Source: Thermoproteota archaeon
Lineage (GTDB): Archaea > Thermoproteota > Methanomethylicia > Methanomethylicales > Methanomethylicaceae
Direction: 5' to 3'
Length of the DNA: 64,000 bases
NCBI GenBank assembly: GCA_020832905.1
Contig: JAJHRG010000001.1
Location: forward strand, 1-64,000
Shown here in pieces: positions 9,251 to 18,243 of this stretch. The notes below the pieces were generated by a model. That model was not told the origin of the DNA, did no database searches, and was given only the letters and a program-made list of their open reading frames with translations. A program made the position numbers and the translations under genes. Each line of letters begins with the position of its first letter. Position 1 is the stretch's first letter.

Positions 9251-9311
9251 ATTTTTACACCAAATATTTTAATTAGAATATTTAAATTTTAAAAATTATC
9301 CTATAATAAGA

Positions 9312-9635
9312 GGGTGCGGCAGCCCCCCAAGGTGGATGGCCCTTTATCTCTTTGAGCTTAGTATAACTGACATCCACCCCGTTATCCCACGAACAGTATC
9401 GTCTGGACTTAGGGCCGCTCCCTTCCGGGCCTAACCCGGTTCGTCCAGTATGCAGGGACTCCATTCCTCCGAATGGAGTTGCCCTGCTCCGATACTCCCG
9501 TGGGGCGAGGTTTCCACGTCAGTTATACTAAGCTCAAAGAGATGGAACCACCGCCCTTGGGGTTACTGGTCCTACCATGACGACCATTTGTAGTTACAGG
9601 GGAGGCCGAGCCCCCCGACCCTCCCTGCCGCACCC
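9312..9635 (-). ncRNA. signal recognition particle 7S RNA
   Basis: The minus strand encodes a GC-rich RNA of about 320 nt whose ends pair (GGGTGCGGCAG with CTGCCGCACCC). It holds the helix 8 signature: GTGGAAACC, then GGAGCAGGGCAACTCC, the loop pairs around TGCATACTGG, and CCGGGTTAGGCCCGGAAGGG-type symmetric loops. Helix 5 is formed by the long complementary arms AACTGACATCC/GGATGTCAGTT and TTGAGCTTAG/CTAAGCTCAA. Both Alu-domain (helices 1-4) and S-domain parts are present, as in archaeal 7S RNA. A TATA-like box (TTTTATAG on the minus strand, about 9649-9656) sits upstream, inside the end of the neighbouring gene region. Confidence 0.95.
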
Positions 9636-9659
9636 ATTATTAGTAACTATAAAAGAGAT

Positions 9660-10580
9660 TTAAGTACTTATTCCTATCATAGACAATATTTCACAAGCTC
9701 TACAAATTTCCTTACCTGAAGGATTTCCACATTTAATACAATAATTTATCTCTCCAATATGATCTTTTAATAATGTAGATAATCTATCAGCAGCTCTAAC
9801 AATAGAGAATTTTGTTCCAGGATGTCTATTTTCTATATCATTTAATATATTTCTTATTTCATCTCTTAATGATGCACGTACATATGGACATTCTTTTTCA
9901 TATAATGGAAATCCCATTAGGTATGCATATATAGCAATTTCTTTTTCAGGTATGTATCTTAATGGCTTAACTCTTGGAACAAATCCTTCTCTTTGCTTAA
10001 CTGGTTTTACTCCAAGTCTTATCATTTTAAGAATATCTCCTCTAATAAGATTTATTAAAATAGTTTGAGCTTCATCATCAAGATTATGACCTGTAGCAAC
10101 TTTTGTTGCTTTAAAGATTATAGCTGCTTTATTTATTAATCTTCTTCTTAATATACCACAAAAAGTACAACCAAGTAGTTTTATTCCTTTTGATGATGCA
10201 ATATTACAAATTTCCTCAAGAGTATATCCATAATGTTCTTTAAATGTTAATATATGATGTTCTATACCTAAAGATTGAGTAATTTTCTTTGAAATATTAA
10301 TTCCTTCTTCTCTATATCCTGATACACCCTCATCAATTGTTACAGCAAATATTTCACAACCATATTTTCTTTCTATTTTATTAAGTATATAAAGAAGAAC
10401 AAGACTATCTTTTCCTCCTGATAATGCTACCATAATTCTATCATTAGGTTCAAATAATTTTTCTCTCTTAATAGTTTTAAATACTGTTCGCTCAATACTT
10501 TTCATAAAGCATTTCTTACATAGTATTTCTCCTGAGTGTCTTCTAAAGTAAAAACCTTCTTTTCCACATTTACAGTACAT
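9660..10580 (-). CDS. tRNA 2-thiouridine synthase, TtuA/NcsA (Ctu1) family
   Basis: A 306-residue PP-loop ATPase that thiolates tRNA. An N-terminal zinc finger (CKCG...CKKC), the PP-loop SGGKDS (about residues 55-60), the catalytic-cluster cysteines in GCTFCG, a further Cys in KECPY, ATGHNLDDEAQT and a C-terminal zinc finger (CIKCG...CRAC) are all present. The three internal cysteines match the [4Fe-4S] ligands of TtuA/NcsA enzymes. Whether it modifies U34 (NcsA) or U54 (TtuA) cannot be told from sequence. TtuA would fit a thermophile because s2U54 stabilises tRNA. The site-2 protease gene lies 18 bp upstream in the same direction, so they may be one transcript. Confidence 0.9.
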   Translation of the reverse strand: MYCKCGKEGFYFRRHSGEILCKKCFMKSIERTVFKTIKREKLFEPNDRIMVALSGGKDSLVLLYILNKIERKYGCEIFAVTIDEGVSGYREEGINISKKITQSLGIEHHILTFKEHYGYTLEEICNIASSKGIKLLGCTFCGILRRRLINKAAIIFKATKVATGHNLDDEAQTILINLIRGDILKMIRLGVKPVKQREGFVPRVKPLRYIPEKEIAIYAYLMGFPLYEKECPYVRASLRDEIRNILNDIENRHPGTKFSIVRAADRLSTLLKDHIGEINYCIKCGNPSGKEICRACEILSMIGIST

Positions 10581-10598
10581 ATTACATACCCCAAATTA

Positions 10599-11771
10599 TT
10601 ATTCAAATTTAAATGATGGAAATACTATAAAACTCATAGAGATATTAAGTAATAATATCATTAAGCATATAAATCTTATTACTTGAGATATCTTTAAACT
10701 AAAACCATTTTTGAAAATAAATCTAAGAATAACATTTAATAATTTATCTCCATCTAGACCAGGAATAGGCATTAAATTTATTAAACCAACATTAAGAGAT
10801 AAGAAGTATATCCAATTAAGAGATCCTGAAAGATAAAATGGAATAAAAGAAGGAATAAAAGAAAACTTAGGCTTAAAATAAGGATATATATAAACTCCAA
10901 TATAAGATGATTCTGATGTTGGAGATTTTCCAAGAATAATTGATATATCTTTAATTTCATTTCCTCTAATTATAGTTATATTTACCATAGATTTTGGTGG
11001 TATTGTCTTTAAAATACTACTTAAATCATTAATATTATTTATTTTTTGATTATTAATCTTAATTATTACATCCCAATTATTTAAATTTCCATCTGCAGGA
11101 GAATTAGGAACAATTCCAGTTATTATTACACCAGAAGGTGTTGTTTCATATAATGGAGAGATAATTAATGGAAAATTAGATAATAATGCTAAAGCAATTA
11201 ATGCAGTAATTATATTAGCAGTAGAACCAGCAGCATATACTCTTGCTTGAGATAATTTTCTAGCATTATTTAAATCATTTTCATCAGGTTCAATAAATGC
11301 ACCTGGAATTATGGCTAATAATATTAAGCCTGTACTTTTTATTTTTATTCCTTCTATTCTAGCAATAATTCCATGAGATAACTCATGAAGAACAACTATT
11401 ACAATAATAGCAATACTAAAGAAAAGTAAAGTATTTAGAGTTGGAGAAAGAGTAATACCTGGTATAAGAAGAGAAACTGGAGAAGCTTCTTCTGCTTTAA
11501 AAAATAGTAAGAATAGATTTCTAGTTAATATGTAAGTAATATAAATTGAGCCACCTATACTCATAGCAATACCTATATTGAAAATTATTTTCCAAATAGA
11601 AGACCACTTATTTGCCATATTATCTATAAACTTATTAAATCTAGTTGTTCTCCAAATCATAAAGAAAGGTTTAACTTCTATACTTTTTGGAAGAAAATCT
11701 CTAGCCATAATTATAAGAGACCAAAATGATATCATTATTATAATGAAGATTATCCATTCATTCATTAGCAT
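10599..11771 (-). CDS. site-2 protease (M50) family membrane metalloprotease
   Basis: A 390-residue multi-pass membrane protein. The zinc-binding HELSHGI (about residues 129-135) is followed by transmembrane helices, a PDZ domain (GVIITGIVPNSPADGNLNNW to INDLSSIL, about residues 218-255), and the third ligand motif NLMPIPGLDGD (about residues 332-342). Family members cut transmembrane anchors of regulators or signal peptides within the membrane. The protein has an N-terminal membrane helix (IIFIIIMISFWSLIIMA) and about six more hydrophobic segments. The substrate is unknown. It precedes the tRNA thiolase gene with 18 bp spacing. Confidence 0.9.
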   Translation of the reverse strand: MLMNEWIIFIIIMISFWSLIIMARDFLPKSIEVKPFFMIWRTTRFNKFIDNMANKWSSIWKIIFNIGIAMSIGGSIYITYILTRNLFLLFFKAEEASPVSLLIPGITLSPTLNTLLFFSIAIIVIVVLHELSHGIIARIEGIKIKSTGLILLAIIPGAFIEPDENDLNNARKLSQARVYAAGSTANIITALIALALLSNFPLIISPLYETTPSGVIITGIVPNSPADGNLNNWDVIIKINNQKINNINDLSSILKTIPPKSMVNITIIRGNEIKDISIILGKSPTSESSYIGVYIYPYFKPKFSFIPSFIPFYLSGSLNWIYFLSLNVGLINLMPIPGLDGDKLLNVILRFIFKNGFSLKISQVIRFICLMILLLNISMSFIVFPSFKFE

Positions 11772-11875
11772 CCCATTATACTTTTTGATATAATCTTACT
11801 TTTTTCTATTTATACTTTTACTAGATGAAATAAAAGTATTTTAATTAATCTTTATAGTAATAATTTAGATTAAAG

Positions 11876-12187
11876 ATGTACTCAATAGTTTTTATAACTG
11901 TAAGTAATGAAGAAGAAGGAAGAAAAATTGCAAATAAATTATTAGAAGAAAGACTTGCAGCATGTGTAAATATAATAAAAGATGTAAAATCATATTTTTG
12001 GTGGAAAGGAAAAATTGATAATGCTGAAGAGTGTTTATTAATTATTAAGACTATTACAAATAAGATCAATGAGCTTATAAAGAAAGTAAAAGAAATTCAT
12101 AGTTATCAAGTACCAGAAATCATATGGATAAATTTAAGTGGAGGATCTGAAGATTATCTCAATTGGCTAAGTGAAGAATTGAGATAA
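11876..12187 (+). CDS. cutA: CutA family protein (CutA1)
   Basis: A 103-residue protein matching CutA along its full length: ITVSNEEEGRKIANKLLEERLAAC, then SYFWWKGKI, ECLLIIKT and HSYQVPEI. CutA forms a very stable trimer, is linked to divalent metal tolerance in bacteria, and is conserved in many archaea with an unclear role. A TATA-like box (TTTTAATTAATC, about 11838-11850) lies at leaderless distance from the ATG. The nucleotidyltransferase gene follows with a 2-bp gap, forming an operon with the radical SAM gene beyond it. Confidence 0.93.
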   Translation: MYSIVFITVSNEEEGRKIANKLLEERLAACVNIIKDVKSYFWWKGKIDNAEECLLIIKTITNKINELIKKVKEIHSYQVPEIIWINLSGGSEDYLNWLSEELR

Positions 12188-12189
12188 TT

Positions 12190-12912
12190 ATGGTAAAGAA
12201 AATAGAACCAGTATATTCAGTAAGAGAAGTTATTTATGATCAAGAAAGATGGAAACTACTTGAGGATTTAAGAAATAAAGCAATAGAAATAATGACAATA
12301 CTTAAGAAAGCAGGAGTAGAACCAATAGTTCATGGAAGTATTGCTCGTGGTGATGTAAATAAAAAAAGTGATATTGATATATTTATTCCTGAGATTATAC
12401 CTTCTTATATTGTAGAAAAAGCAATACTTGATGGAAACTATCAAATAGTAAAAAGAGAAATTACACAAGCTACACCTAATCATACAGTAAAAGCAATTAT
12501 ACATATTGATGAGAAAATAAGAATAACATTTCCTCTTATTCCTTTAAGACAAAGAGAATTAGAATTTTATAAATTTGGAGGACAAGTAACACTTGAAGAA
12601 TTAAAATTAAAGAAAAGAGTACCAGGTATTGATAAAAGATTAATGTTAATAATACCTACAAATTATGGTCATTATGAATATTCTGTAATTTATAATGCTT
12701 TAGAAGCTGCAAAAATCTTAAATATTAGCTTAGAAACCATAATGGAAAGAATAAGAGTATTAAAAAGAAGAGATGAAATAGGAAGAAGTGGAATATACTT
12801 TAGAAAAGAATTAAGTGATAATGAAACTTTTGAAGAAGTATTAAAGAATAGAATAGAAAGAGATCCAAGTTTAAAAAGATTAATTTCAAAAAGAGGTTTT
12901 ACACTTGTATAG
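12190..12912 (+). CDS. nucleotidyltransferase-fold protein
   Basis: A 240-residue archaeal protein with the pol-beta nucleotidyltransferase signature HGSIARGDVNKKSDIDIFI (about residues 49-67), including the GSxxRGD loop and the paired acidic residues DID. The substrate is unknown. The C-terminal half is helical and basic with a conserved-looking GHYEYSV segment. It is likely the archaeal stand-alone nucleotidyltransferase group rather than CCA-adding enzyme, which is longer. It sits 2 bp after cutA and overlaps the radical SAM gene by 8 bases, so the latter two are probably coupled functionally as well as translationally. Confidence 0.8.
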   Translation: MVKKIEPVYSVREVIYDQERWKLLEDLRNKAIEIMTILKKAGVEPIVHGSIARGDVNKKSDIDIFIPEIIPSYIVEKAILDGNYQIVKREITQATPNHTVKAIIHIDEKIRITFPLIPLRQRELEFYKFGGQVTLEELKLKKRVPGIDKRLMLIIPTNYGHYEYSVIYNALEAAKILNISLETIMERIRVLKRRDEIGRSGIYFRKELSDNETFEEVLKNRIERDPSLKRLISKRGFTLV

Positions 12913-13936
12913 TGATGTTCATGGAAAACTACCAAAAGGATGTGAAATTTGTCTTAGAGGAGGAAAGCTTGTATTATTTATAACAGGATTATGTGAAGGA
13001 AAATGTTATTATTGTCCTTTAAGTATTGATAAAAAAGGAAAAGATGTTATTTATGCAGATGAAGTTTTAGTAAAAAATGAATTAGAGATAATATTAGAAG
13101 CAAAAGCAATTAATGCAGAAGGAACTGGTATAACAGGAGGAGATCCATTATTAAAATTAAATAGAACATTAAAGTATATAAAATTACTAAAAGATTATTT
13201 TGGAAAAAATCATCATATTCACTTATATACAAATGGAATATATGCAAGTAAGGATGTTTTAATAGAATTAAAAAATAAAGGATTAGATGAAATAAGATTT
13301 CATACATTTAAAATAATAAAAGGAATAGAAAATGCATTAAGTATTGGTATTTCTACAGGTGTAGAAATACCAGCAATACCTAATAGTGAAAATGAAATAA
13401 AGAATTTAATTCTTAATTTAGAAAAATTGAAAATTGATTTTTTAAATATAAATCAGCTTGAATTTACTCCAACTAATGCATTACAATTAAAAGAAAGAGG
13501 ATTTGAATATGAAAAATCTATGAGAGAAAGTGAAGAACTTGCATTAAGAATAATAGAATGGGCAAAAAATCAAGGAATAGAATTGAATATTCATTACTGT
13601 TCTACTATTAAAAAAGATAGATATCAATTTAAAATGAGAATGTTAAGAAGAAGAGAAAATATCATAAAAGCTTATGAAGAAAAAGCTGAAGATGGTCTAA
13701 TTGGAAAATTTATGATAAAATGTAATAATTCATATGAATTAAGAAGAAAATTATTAAAAGAATTAAATATATCACCAATAATGATAGGAATTTCTAATGA
13801 TGGAAAATACTTAGAAGTCCCTAGAAAATATTTAAAGAAAATACTAGAGAAAATACCAAAATGTGAAGTAATATATGTAAAAGAATTACCAACAGCATAT
13901 AGAGAAAAAATTACATCTGAAATTATTACTTTATGA
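12905..13936 (+). CDS. radical SAM protein (COG2108-like)
   Basis: This 343-residue protein carries a radical SAM motif in the form LCEGKCYYCPL (about residues 28-38), with the cluster ligands as C-x3-C-x2-C, preceded by CEICLRGGKLVLFITG. Also visible are the GGDP motif (ITGGDPLL) and a TIM-barrel pattern with HLYTNGIY. It resembles archaeal proteins related to pyruvate formate-lyase activating enzyme (COG2108) whose reaction is unknown. The start used is TTG at 12905, overlapping the nucleotidyltransferase stop by 8 bases; no earlier ATG or GTG is in frame close by. Pairing with a nucleotidyltransferase suggests RNA or nucleotide modification, but this is inference. Confidence 0.82.
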   Translation: MYSDVHGKLPKGCEICLRGGKLVLFITGLCEGKCYYCPLSIDKKGKDVIYADEVLVKNELEIILEAKAINAEGTGITGGDPLLKLNRTLKYIKLLKDYFGKNHHIHLYTNGIYASKDVLIELKNKGLDEIRFHTFKIIKGIENALSIGISTGVEIPAIPNSENEIKNLILNLEKLKIDFLNINQLEFTPTNALQLKERGFEYEKSMRESEELALRIIEWAKNQGIELNIHYCSTIKKDRYQFKMRMLRRRENIIKAYEEKAEDGLIGKFMIKCNNSYELRRKLLKELNISPIMIGISNDGKYLEVPRKYLKKILEKIPKCEVIYVKELPTAYREKITSEIITL

Positions 13937-13948
13937 AAATTAAAATAG

Positions 13949-15016
13949 TTAAGCTATAGGAAATCTTAAAAATGCAGCAATTCCACCTAAATTAAGAAAT
14001 TGAATTCCTTTTTCATGTTCACTACCTATGAAGTAAACTTTTCCTCCATAATTTTCTACTTTTTTACAAATTTCCTCTATAACAAGTTTTTCATTTATAT
14101 TTAGATTTTTAAATAATTTATCAGAAATTAAAAGAGAATCTACTGCTCCTTGTTCTACTGCTTTTTTTACTTCTTCTATACCATATGTAACTAAATTTGG
14201 TTTTTTTGCTAATCTAAAAAGTAATTCATCTATAAGCTTTATATCTCTTAGTAATCTAGATTCTTTGAAAATTCTTAAAAGAGCTCCACGTTTTAATATT
14301 TCTCTTGCACCAGATGGACCTATTGATGATGCTTCTTCAATAATTACTTTTATGTTTTTATCTTTTAATATTGAAAATAAATCATTTTTTGTAAATCCAG
14401 GACCTCCTATTATGACGTAATACTCTTCTTTTTCTAATAATCTCATAATCTCTTTTGCAATATTATTTAAGTATTTTATTCTCTCAGATGATCTTTTATT
14501 ATCTTCTACATACTTTCCAGAAATATGAGAAGAAATACTCATATAGTGATGTAAGTAATAATTCTTTACTAAGAAAATTTCAGCATTTTCTTCATCAATA
14601 GTAACAATAATTGCATTTTTTCTTTCTTTTCTTTCTGCAAGAGATAATCTTTCTTCATGAAAAGAAAGCCAAGTTTTCTTTATAATCTTTAATTTATCTC
14701 CTACTTTTACTGAAAAAGTATGATATGAACCTTTAGCAAATACATCATCTGGACATGAAATTATTTTTCCATGAATTCTTAGATTTTCAGTAAAACTTTG
14801 AAAATAAATATCTTCTACTTCAATACATAAGTAAATTCTTTTTCTTCCACAACGCTCTTCAGTTCCATTACCTTTAGCTATTCTTATTTCTCTTGTAGTA
14901 TATCCACAAACATAATCTCCTATATCTATTAAATTATATAAATGCCACATATCTTCAGTATCTTCTACTTCAATTTCAATTGTTTTATTCTTAAGATCTT
15001 TCTCTATTATGCGCAT
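13949..15016 (-). CDS. pelA: mRNA surveillance protein pelota
   Basis: A 355-residue protein full length for archaeal pelota (Dom34). It has an Sm-like N-terminal domain (MRIIEKDLKNKTIEIEVEDT...DMWHLYNLI), then eRF1-like central (AIIVTIDEENAEIFLV) and C-terminal (YGIEEVKKAVEQGAVDSLLI) domains. It has no GGQ motif, as expected for pelota as opposed to aRF1. It rescues ribosomes stalled on mRNA together with archaeal EF-1 alpha and ABCE1; the EF-1 alpha gene is in this window at 57777-59087. The gene converges with the radical SAM gene and diverges from rimI across a 39-bp gap. Confidence 0.95.
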   Translation of the reverse strand: MRIIEKDLKNKTIEIEVEDTEDMWHLYNLIDIGDYVCGYTTREIRIAKGNGTEERCGRKRIYLCIEVEDIYFQSFTENLRIHGKIISCPDDVFAKGSYHTFSVKVGDKLKIIKKTWLSFHEERLSLAERKERKNAIIVTIDEENAEIFLVKNYYLHHYMSISSHISGKYVEDNKRSSERIKYLNNIAKEIMRLLEKEEYYVIIGGPGFTKNDLFSILKDKNIKVIIEEASSIGPSGAREILKRGALLRIFKESRLLRDIKLIDELLFRLAKKPNLVTYGIEEVKKAVEQGAVDSLLISDKLFKNLNINEKLVIEEICKKVENYGGKVYFIGSEHEKGIQFLNLGGIAAFLRFPIA

Positions 15017-15055
15017 TATTAAAAAGAAATTAATTTCTTCTACTTAAACTTAAAT

Positions 15056-15505
15056 ATGATAAAAATAAGAAGAGCAAATATTGATGATTTAAAAGAAATT
15101 TATAGAATAGAAAAAGAAAGTTTTCCTGATCCTTATCCTTATGGACTTTTAAAAGCATTTTTATTTCATCCAGGAGTTTATTTAGTAGCTACAATAAATG
15201 AGAAAATTATTGGATATTGTATTGGAATTATAAGAAATGAAAATATTGGTCATATTATATCTATTGCAGTAGATAAAGATTATAGAAGAAGAGGTGTTGG
15301 AACTATTTTATTAAAGACTACTATTAATGAACTTATGAAATTAGGTGCAAAAAAATTTAGAATTGAAGTTAGAGAATCTAATATAATTGCTATAAAATTA
15401 TATGAAAAAATAGGATTTAAAGAAAAAGAGAGAATTCCTAATTATTATTCTGATGGAGAAACTGCTATTGTGATGTTTCTTGAGCAAGAAAATCATCAAA
15501 AGTAA
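15056..15505 (+). CDS. rimI: ribosomal protein S18-alanine N-acetyltransferase-like (RimI/Ard1)
   Basis: A 149-residue GNAT acetyltransferase. The acetyl-CoA binding motif RRRGVGT (about residues 80-86), the preceding strand HIISIAVDKDY and the C-terminal NIIAIKLYEKIGF are the RimI/Ard1 signature. In archaea such enzymes acetylate protein N-termini, with broad specificity. The 3' end overlaps the convergent dnaG gene by 41 bases, so the two share coding sequence on opposite strands. The start ATG at 15056 lies about 40 bp from the divergent pelota start, close enough to suggest shared promoter sequence and leaderless transcripts. Confidence 0.9.
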   Translation: MIKIRRANIDDLKEIYRIEKESFPDPYPYGLLKAFLFHPGVYLVATINEKIIGYCIGIIRNENIGHIISIAVDKDYRRRGVGTILLKTTINELMKLGAKKFRIEVRESNIIAIKLYEKIGFKEKERIPNYYSDGETAIVMFLEQENHQK

Positions 15506-16709
15506 AAACTAGTAATGATTGAGGTTTTTTAGCAATATTTCCTATTCTTGCTCCTACTAGTAATGATATACCCTTATTACTAGATATATCTAGTAATCTC
15601 TGTGTAATAACACCATCAAATATTACTCCATATATTTTTTCATTAGTATTTTGTAGTACATCTGCAAGTTCTCTAACTGCTACTTTTTGCTTTATCTCTA
15701 GATTTTCATCTACAATATTTGCTTCAAGAGTACCTTGAAGCTTACTTATCATTTCTTTTATTTTATTTACATTAATATTAGGAGGAATAGATGTTTCTAA
15801 TTTTACTTCTTGTTTTACTTCTTGCTTACTTACCTCTTTAGTTACTTCTTTTACTACTTCTTGACGTTTTTCTGAAATAGTAGATAAATACTGTTCAACA
15901 GGAATTTTATTGCGAAGAGCTTTTGCAATTTCTTTTGCAGTAAGTTCTTCAACTTCTTTTCCTGGAGGTGCTCTAGCAATATAATCAATATCAGCTACTT
16001 GTAGTAATTCTCTTAGTACTAGCTCTCCACCTCTATCACCATCAACAAATGCAATTACTGTTTTCTTTTTACTTAATTCCTTTATTGTTTCTGGAACAGA
16101 AGTACCTTCCATTCCTATTACATTTTTATAACCATGTTTAAGTAAATTAATAACATCAGCTCTTCCTTCTGTTACAATTATTGTATCTGATGAATCAATT
16201 TCTGGTCCTGCTGGTAGACCTTCAGGTCCATATTTTATAATTTCACGTGCTCTAACAGACTTTAAAATTTCTTCAGTTAATTCTTTTACTTCAATTGCAT
16301 TTTCAGTTTCCCATTGTAATAATATTTCTTTTGCTCTTTCTACTATTCTCTTTCTCTTTTCTTCACGAACATCTTCTATTTTCTTTATGTATACTCTTGC
16401 AGAACATGGTCCAACTTTATCAATAGTTTCTATAGCAGCAGCAATTATTGCAGTTTCAACTCTATCCATACTTGATGGAATTATTATTTCACCAAAAGAT
16501 TTTCCACCTTTTGATTCTAACTCAACTTGAATTCTTCCAATTCTTCCAGTTTTTTGAAGTTCTCTTAAATCTAATTCTTCACCAAGTAATCCTTCTGTTT
16601 GTCCAAATATTGCACCAATTACATCTGGTTTATCAACTACACCATCTATTTCTATTACTGCATATATAATATATTTTGCAGTAGTTGGAGTACCACCCAA
16701 ATTTATCAC
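15465..16709 (-). CDS. dnaG: DnaG-type primase (archaeal)
   Basis: A 414-residue archaeal DnaG homologue. The N-terminal region AKYIIYAVIEIDGVVDKPDVIGAIFGQTEGLLG is the archaeal signature, followed by a TOPRIM domain with IIVTEGRADVINLL (catalytic Glu, about residue 180) and AFVDGDRGGE (DxD). In archaea this protein is linked to the exosome and RNA metabolism and can have primase activity. The C-terminal part has a Lys/Glu/Val-rich linker (about residues 290-320). Translation appears to start with GTG at 16709 within AAGGTGATAAAT. The gene overlaps rimI at its 3' end. Confidence 0.95.
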   Translation of the reverse strand: MINLGGTPTTAKYIIYAVIEIDGVVDKPDVIGAIFGQTEGLLGEELDLRELQKTGRIGRIQVELESKGGKSFGEIIIPSSMDRVETAIIAAAIETIDKVGPCSARVYIKKIEDVREEKRKRIVERAKEILLQWETENAIEVKELTEEILKSVRAREIIKYGPEGLPAGPEIDSSDTIIVTEGRADVINLLKHGYKNVIGMEGTSVPETIKELSKKKTVIAFVDGDRGGELVLRELLQVADIDYIARAPPGKEVEELTAKEIAKALRNKIPVEQYLSTISEKRQEVVKEVTKEVSKQEVKQEVKLETSIPPNINVNKIKEMISKLQGTLEANIVDENLEIKQKVAVRELADVLQNTNEKIYGVIFDGVITQRLLDISSNKGISLLVGARIGNIAKKPQSLLVFTFDDFLAQETSQ

Positions 16710-16764
16710 CTTGAATATAGTAAGTATATATTATATACCAACTAAGAAATTAAGGAATAAGATA

Positions 16765-17820
16765 TTAAAAAATTAATTGGTTTAATAAATATTTTGCATT
16801 TTCATTTTTTTCAAAATACTCTCTTACATTAGATAACATTTTTATTAATTCAATTGCTACAAAATTCTTTAAATCTAATGGATGTAATTCTCCCTTAGAA
16901 TACATAGATATTAATTCATTTACTGATCCTATTGTTATATCTCCTCCATATTTCTTAGGTCGTTCTATTACTACTTCTTTATTTTCATAAAAAATAATTT
17001 TTCTTGCAATTTCCATTACTGGATTTCCTTCAACTTCTTTTGGAGGACAATATGCTTTATTTATTTTATTTTTTATTTCCTCTGGAGAATCATGAATAAA
17101 AATACAAGTTTCAGGTTTTGATTTACTCATTTTATATTCTACTATTTTTTCTTCAGAATCCATTCTTCCAGAACCTTGTAGACTAGGTAATATAGGTGTA
17201 TGAATTGCAATTGGTTTTTTGTAATGATATTTTTCTGCTATTTCTCTAGCTAATACATGTGCTCTTCTTTGATCCATTCCACCAAGACAAATATCTAAAT
17301 CTAAATAGAAAATATCTTCAACTTGCATACAAGGATAAATAAGTTTTGAAAAATCCATAATTGTTTCATCTTCTTTTCTTCCCATTATTGTAACAGCTCT
17401 TTTTACTCTTGAAAGAGTTAAAGATTTTGCAATTCTTAATACTCCTTCCCAATACTTCCTATCTTCTATAAGAGAATCTGCTTTAATAAAAGTAATTTTT
17501 GAAATATCTACATTTAATGCTTTAAGACAATGCTCTATATATTCAGCACACATATTGATTTTTTTGATATCTCCATTAAATTTATCATTTATCCAAGCAT
17601 GCCATGTAGCTTCTAAAAATATCATTTTTACTCCTACATTCATTAAATCTTTTAGTTTATTTACCCATATAATCCAACCAATATGAAATAATCCTGATGG
17701 TTCAACACCTATATATCCTTTTGGTGATGAGTTTGTTTCAAATAATACTTTAAGATCTTCTTTTGTTATTATTTCTTCAGTATTTCTTGTTACAATATCT
17801 AATTTTGTCATTAAGTCCAA
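16765..17820 (-). CDS. tyrS: tyrosyl-tRNA synthetase
   Basis: A 351-residue class I synthetase of the archaeal/eukaryal TyrRS type. The HIGH-like motif is HIGW (about residue 42, within EPSGLFHIGWI), and the KMSKS motif is YKMSKSKPE (about residues 228-236). Active-site features LGGMDQRRAHVLAREIAEKY and YPCMQVEDIF are characteristic of TyrRS rather than TrpRS. It charges tRNA-Tyr with tyrosine. The start at 17820 (MDLMTKLDIV) could also be the ATG at 17811. Upstream lies the long RNA-containing gap. Confidence 0.93.
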   Translation of the reverse strand: MDLMTKLDIVTRNTEEIITKEDLKVLFETNSSPKGYIGVEPSGLFHIGWIIWVNKLKDLMNVGVKMIFLEATWHAWINDKFNGDIKKINMCAEYIEHCLKALNVDISKITFIKADSLIEDRKYWEGVLRIAKSLTLSRVKRAVTIMGRKEDETIMDFSKLIYPCMQVEDIFYLDLDICLGGMDQRRAHVLAREIAEKYHYKKPIAIHTPILPSLQGSGRMDSEEKIVEYKMSKSKPETCIFIHDSPEEIKNKINKAYCPPKEVEGNPVMEIARKIIFYENKEVVIERPKKYGGDITIGSVNELISMYSKGELHPLDLKNFVAIELIKMLSNVREYFEKNENAKYLLNQLIF

Positions 17821-18243
17821 TTTTTAACCACCATGAGTTTCATCTTTTATATAGATTCATATAGTTTTATATTTTTATAACTTTTATTTATGATGTATTT
17901 TTCATTGCTTATTCTTATCTTTTTGACTTATCTTAGTTACTAATGACTTTAACTTAACCTCATAGTTGTTGTATAATTTAATTTTTTAATAATTAAAAAT
18001 TAAATTATCAAGGTCTAATTCGTACTACATTATATTATAACTTCAGGAGCCCATAAGCTTATTACTTCTTTTAATATTATTTAATGACTAATGATTGCTT
18101 TGAGTATTTAATACGGGATTGCAATTACTTAAACAAATTAAGATGTAAGAGTTTTGATTGCATGAATATTTTGAAAAATGATAAATACAAATCCAATTAT
18201 TGTAATAAGAAGTAATATTAATTATAAAATTCAAAATAATAAA
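17821..18243. other. AT-rich intergenic stretch without a convincing gene
   Basis: About 420 bp between tyrS and the H/ACA RNA contain no open frame with codon use or motifs like the neighbours. The only frame of note (18088-18273, minus, 61 codons) is low-complexity and runs into the structured RNA, so it is not supported. Promoter sequence for tyrS is expected at the left end. No box C/D sRNA with both boxes could be made out. Confidence 0.6.

Noticed and set aside
9282-9464. Open frame of 60 codons on the minus strand with GC-rich sequence
   Set aside because: It lies inside the SRP RNA, whose helices explain the sequence and base composition.
17879-17945. Candidate C/D box sRNA starting with TATGATGTA
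   Set aside because: No matching D or D' box at proper spacing and no k-turn partner.
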